NCBI GenBank assembly: GCA_905250885.1
Contig: CAJNOQ010000120.1
Location: 1 to 64,000 of the forward strand
DNA: 64,000 nucleotides
DNA from: Didymodactylos carnosus
Lineage: Eukaryota > Rotifera > Eurotatoria > Philodinida > Philodinidae
Direction of reading: 5' to 3'
Part shown: in pieces, positions 63,613-64,000 of the stretch
Numbering within the stretch: position 1 is the stretch's first letter
How the letters are laid out: the number at the start of each line of letters is the position of its first letter
Translations under genes and position numbers: made by a program
Notes under the pieces: model-generated
Told to the model about the DNA's origin: nothing
The model's database searches: none
The model's input: the letters and a program-made list of their open reading frames with translations, nothing else

Positions 63613-64000
63613 AATTCTCTCGCAAGAATTAGAGTAGTTTATCTTTGTTCTCTATACTGGTTTTTTATTTTATGTTACATGACTTTAGAAATTAACACTC
63701 TTTGCTTGCGATCAGATAACTCAAAAAATTCGGAATACCATGTTTAAAAATTAGTTTTTCTTTCATCCGTTCATCCATCTCATGAATAATATTTTTTTAA
63801 TCAATTCGCTCTACAGATAACTCTTCACTAAGAAAATTGTCTTAGTTTAAATCACACAACTGCTGCTCTTTCAAATTATGACATTTCATCATGTTCCTGC
63901 TGTGTCATGAAATTCATATTTGTATTTAAAAATTTACCGTAAGAACCATTTTTAGAGAAAAATAATGTCTTTTTCTGACACGTAATTTTACAACTGTGAC

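Larger units (their letters stand above)
61871..64000. other. right-end intergenic stretch with two foldbacks
   Basis: No supported gene. It holds an AT-rich hairpin at 62491-62601 and a long foldback at 63278-63612, both listed separately. The first few hundred bases are probably the 5' flank of the LDH-like gene. Confidence 0.5.

Overview
The window is nuclear DNA of a small-genome invertebrate animal. It is strongly AT-rich. Its genes are broken by many 50-80 nt introns of the GTAAG...TTTTAG type, with an occasional 0.7-1.6 kb intron, and the gene content is metazoan: an intraflagellar-transport protein, a natriuretic-peptide-type receptor guanylate cyclase, HAPSTR1, mitoferrin, NAP1 and a CYP4-type P450. 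The style recalls rotifers, especially bdelloids. That placement is an inference from intron style and composition, not something the sequence proves.

Layout. (1) 466-7903 (+): WDR19/IFT144, complete, about 36 introns, one of them 1.04 kb with two foldbacks. (2) 7904-17445: a 9.5 kb stretch with no gene I can support, except a hAT transposase remnant. (3) 17446-23864 (+): receptor guanylate cyclase. (4) 24222-25355 (-): GT31 glycosyltransferase, tail-to-tail with the cyclase. (5) 28889-33338 (-): unrecognised Gln-rich protein with a 15-nt coding minisatellite. (6) 34363-35315: large foldback. (7) 37232-43103 (-): CYP4-like P450, 13 exons, with three introns swollen by extra sequence. (8) 43104-48991: a repeat-rich stretch with a hAT-type deletion derivative carrying an exact 8-bp target duplication, and two copies of one terminal-inverted-repeat element, each with a different element nested inside. 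(9) 48992-50280 (-): HAPSTR1. (10) 51427-56090 (+): NAP1-like histone chaperone with two possible last exons. (11) 58021-59522 (+): mitoferrin with a His-rich tail. (12) 59846-61870 (-): a highly diverged LDH/MDH-fold protein that has lost the catalytic motifs. (13) 61871-64000: no gene; two foldbacks.

The genes do not form a pathway or operon. Head-to-head (HAPSTR1/NAP1) and tail-to-tail (cyclase/GT31, mitoferrin/LDH-like) pairs are ordinary arrangements. For the P450, HAPSTR1, GT31, Gln-rich and LDH-like genes I placed every exon edge by hand, and the summed coding lengths are exact multiples of three, which supports those models.

I did not find a clear new multi-gene system. The best leads are the LDH-like probable pseudoenzyme, the alternative CaaX/non-CaaX ends of NAP1, the mitoferrin His tail, and the nested inverted-repeat elements, where one copy supplies the empty site for the insertion in the other. 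I saw no tRNA, rRNA, CRISPR array, retroviral/LTR element or Polinton.
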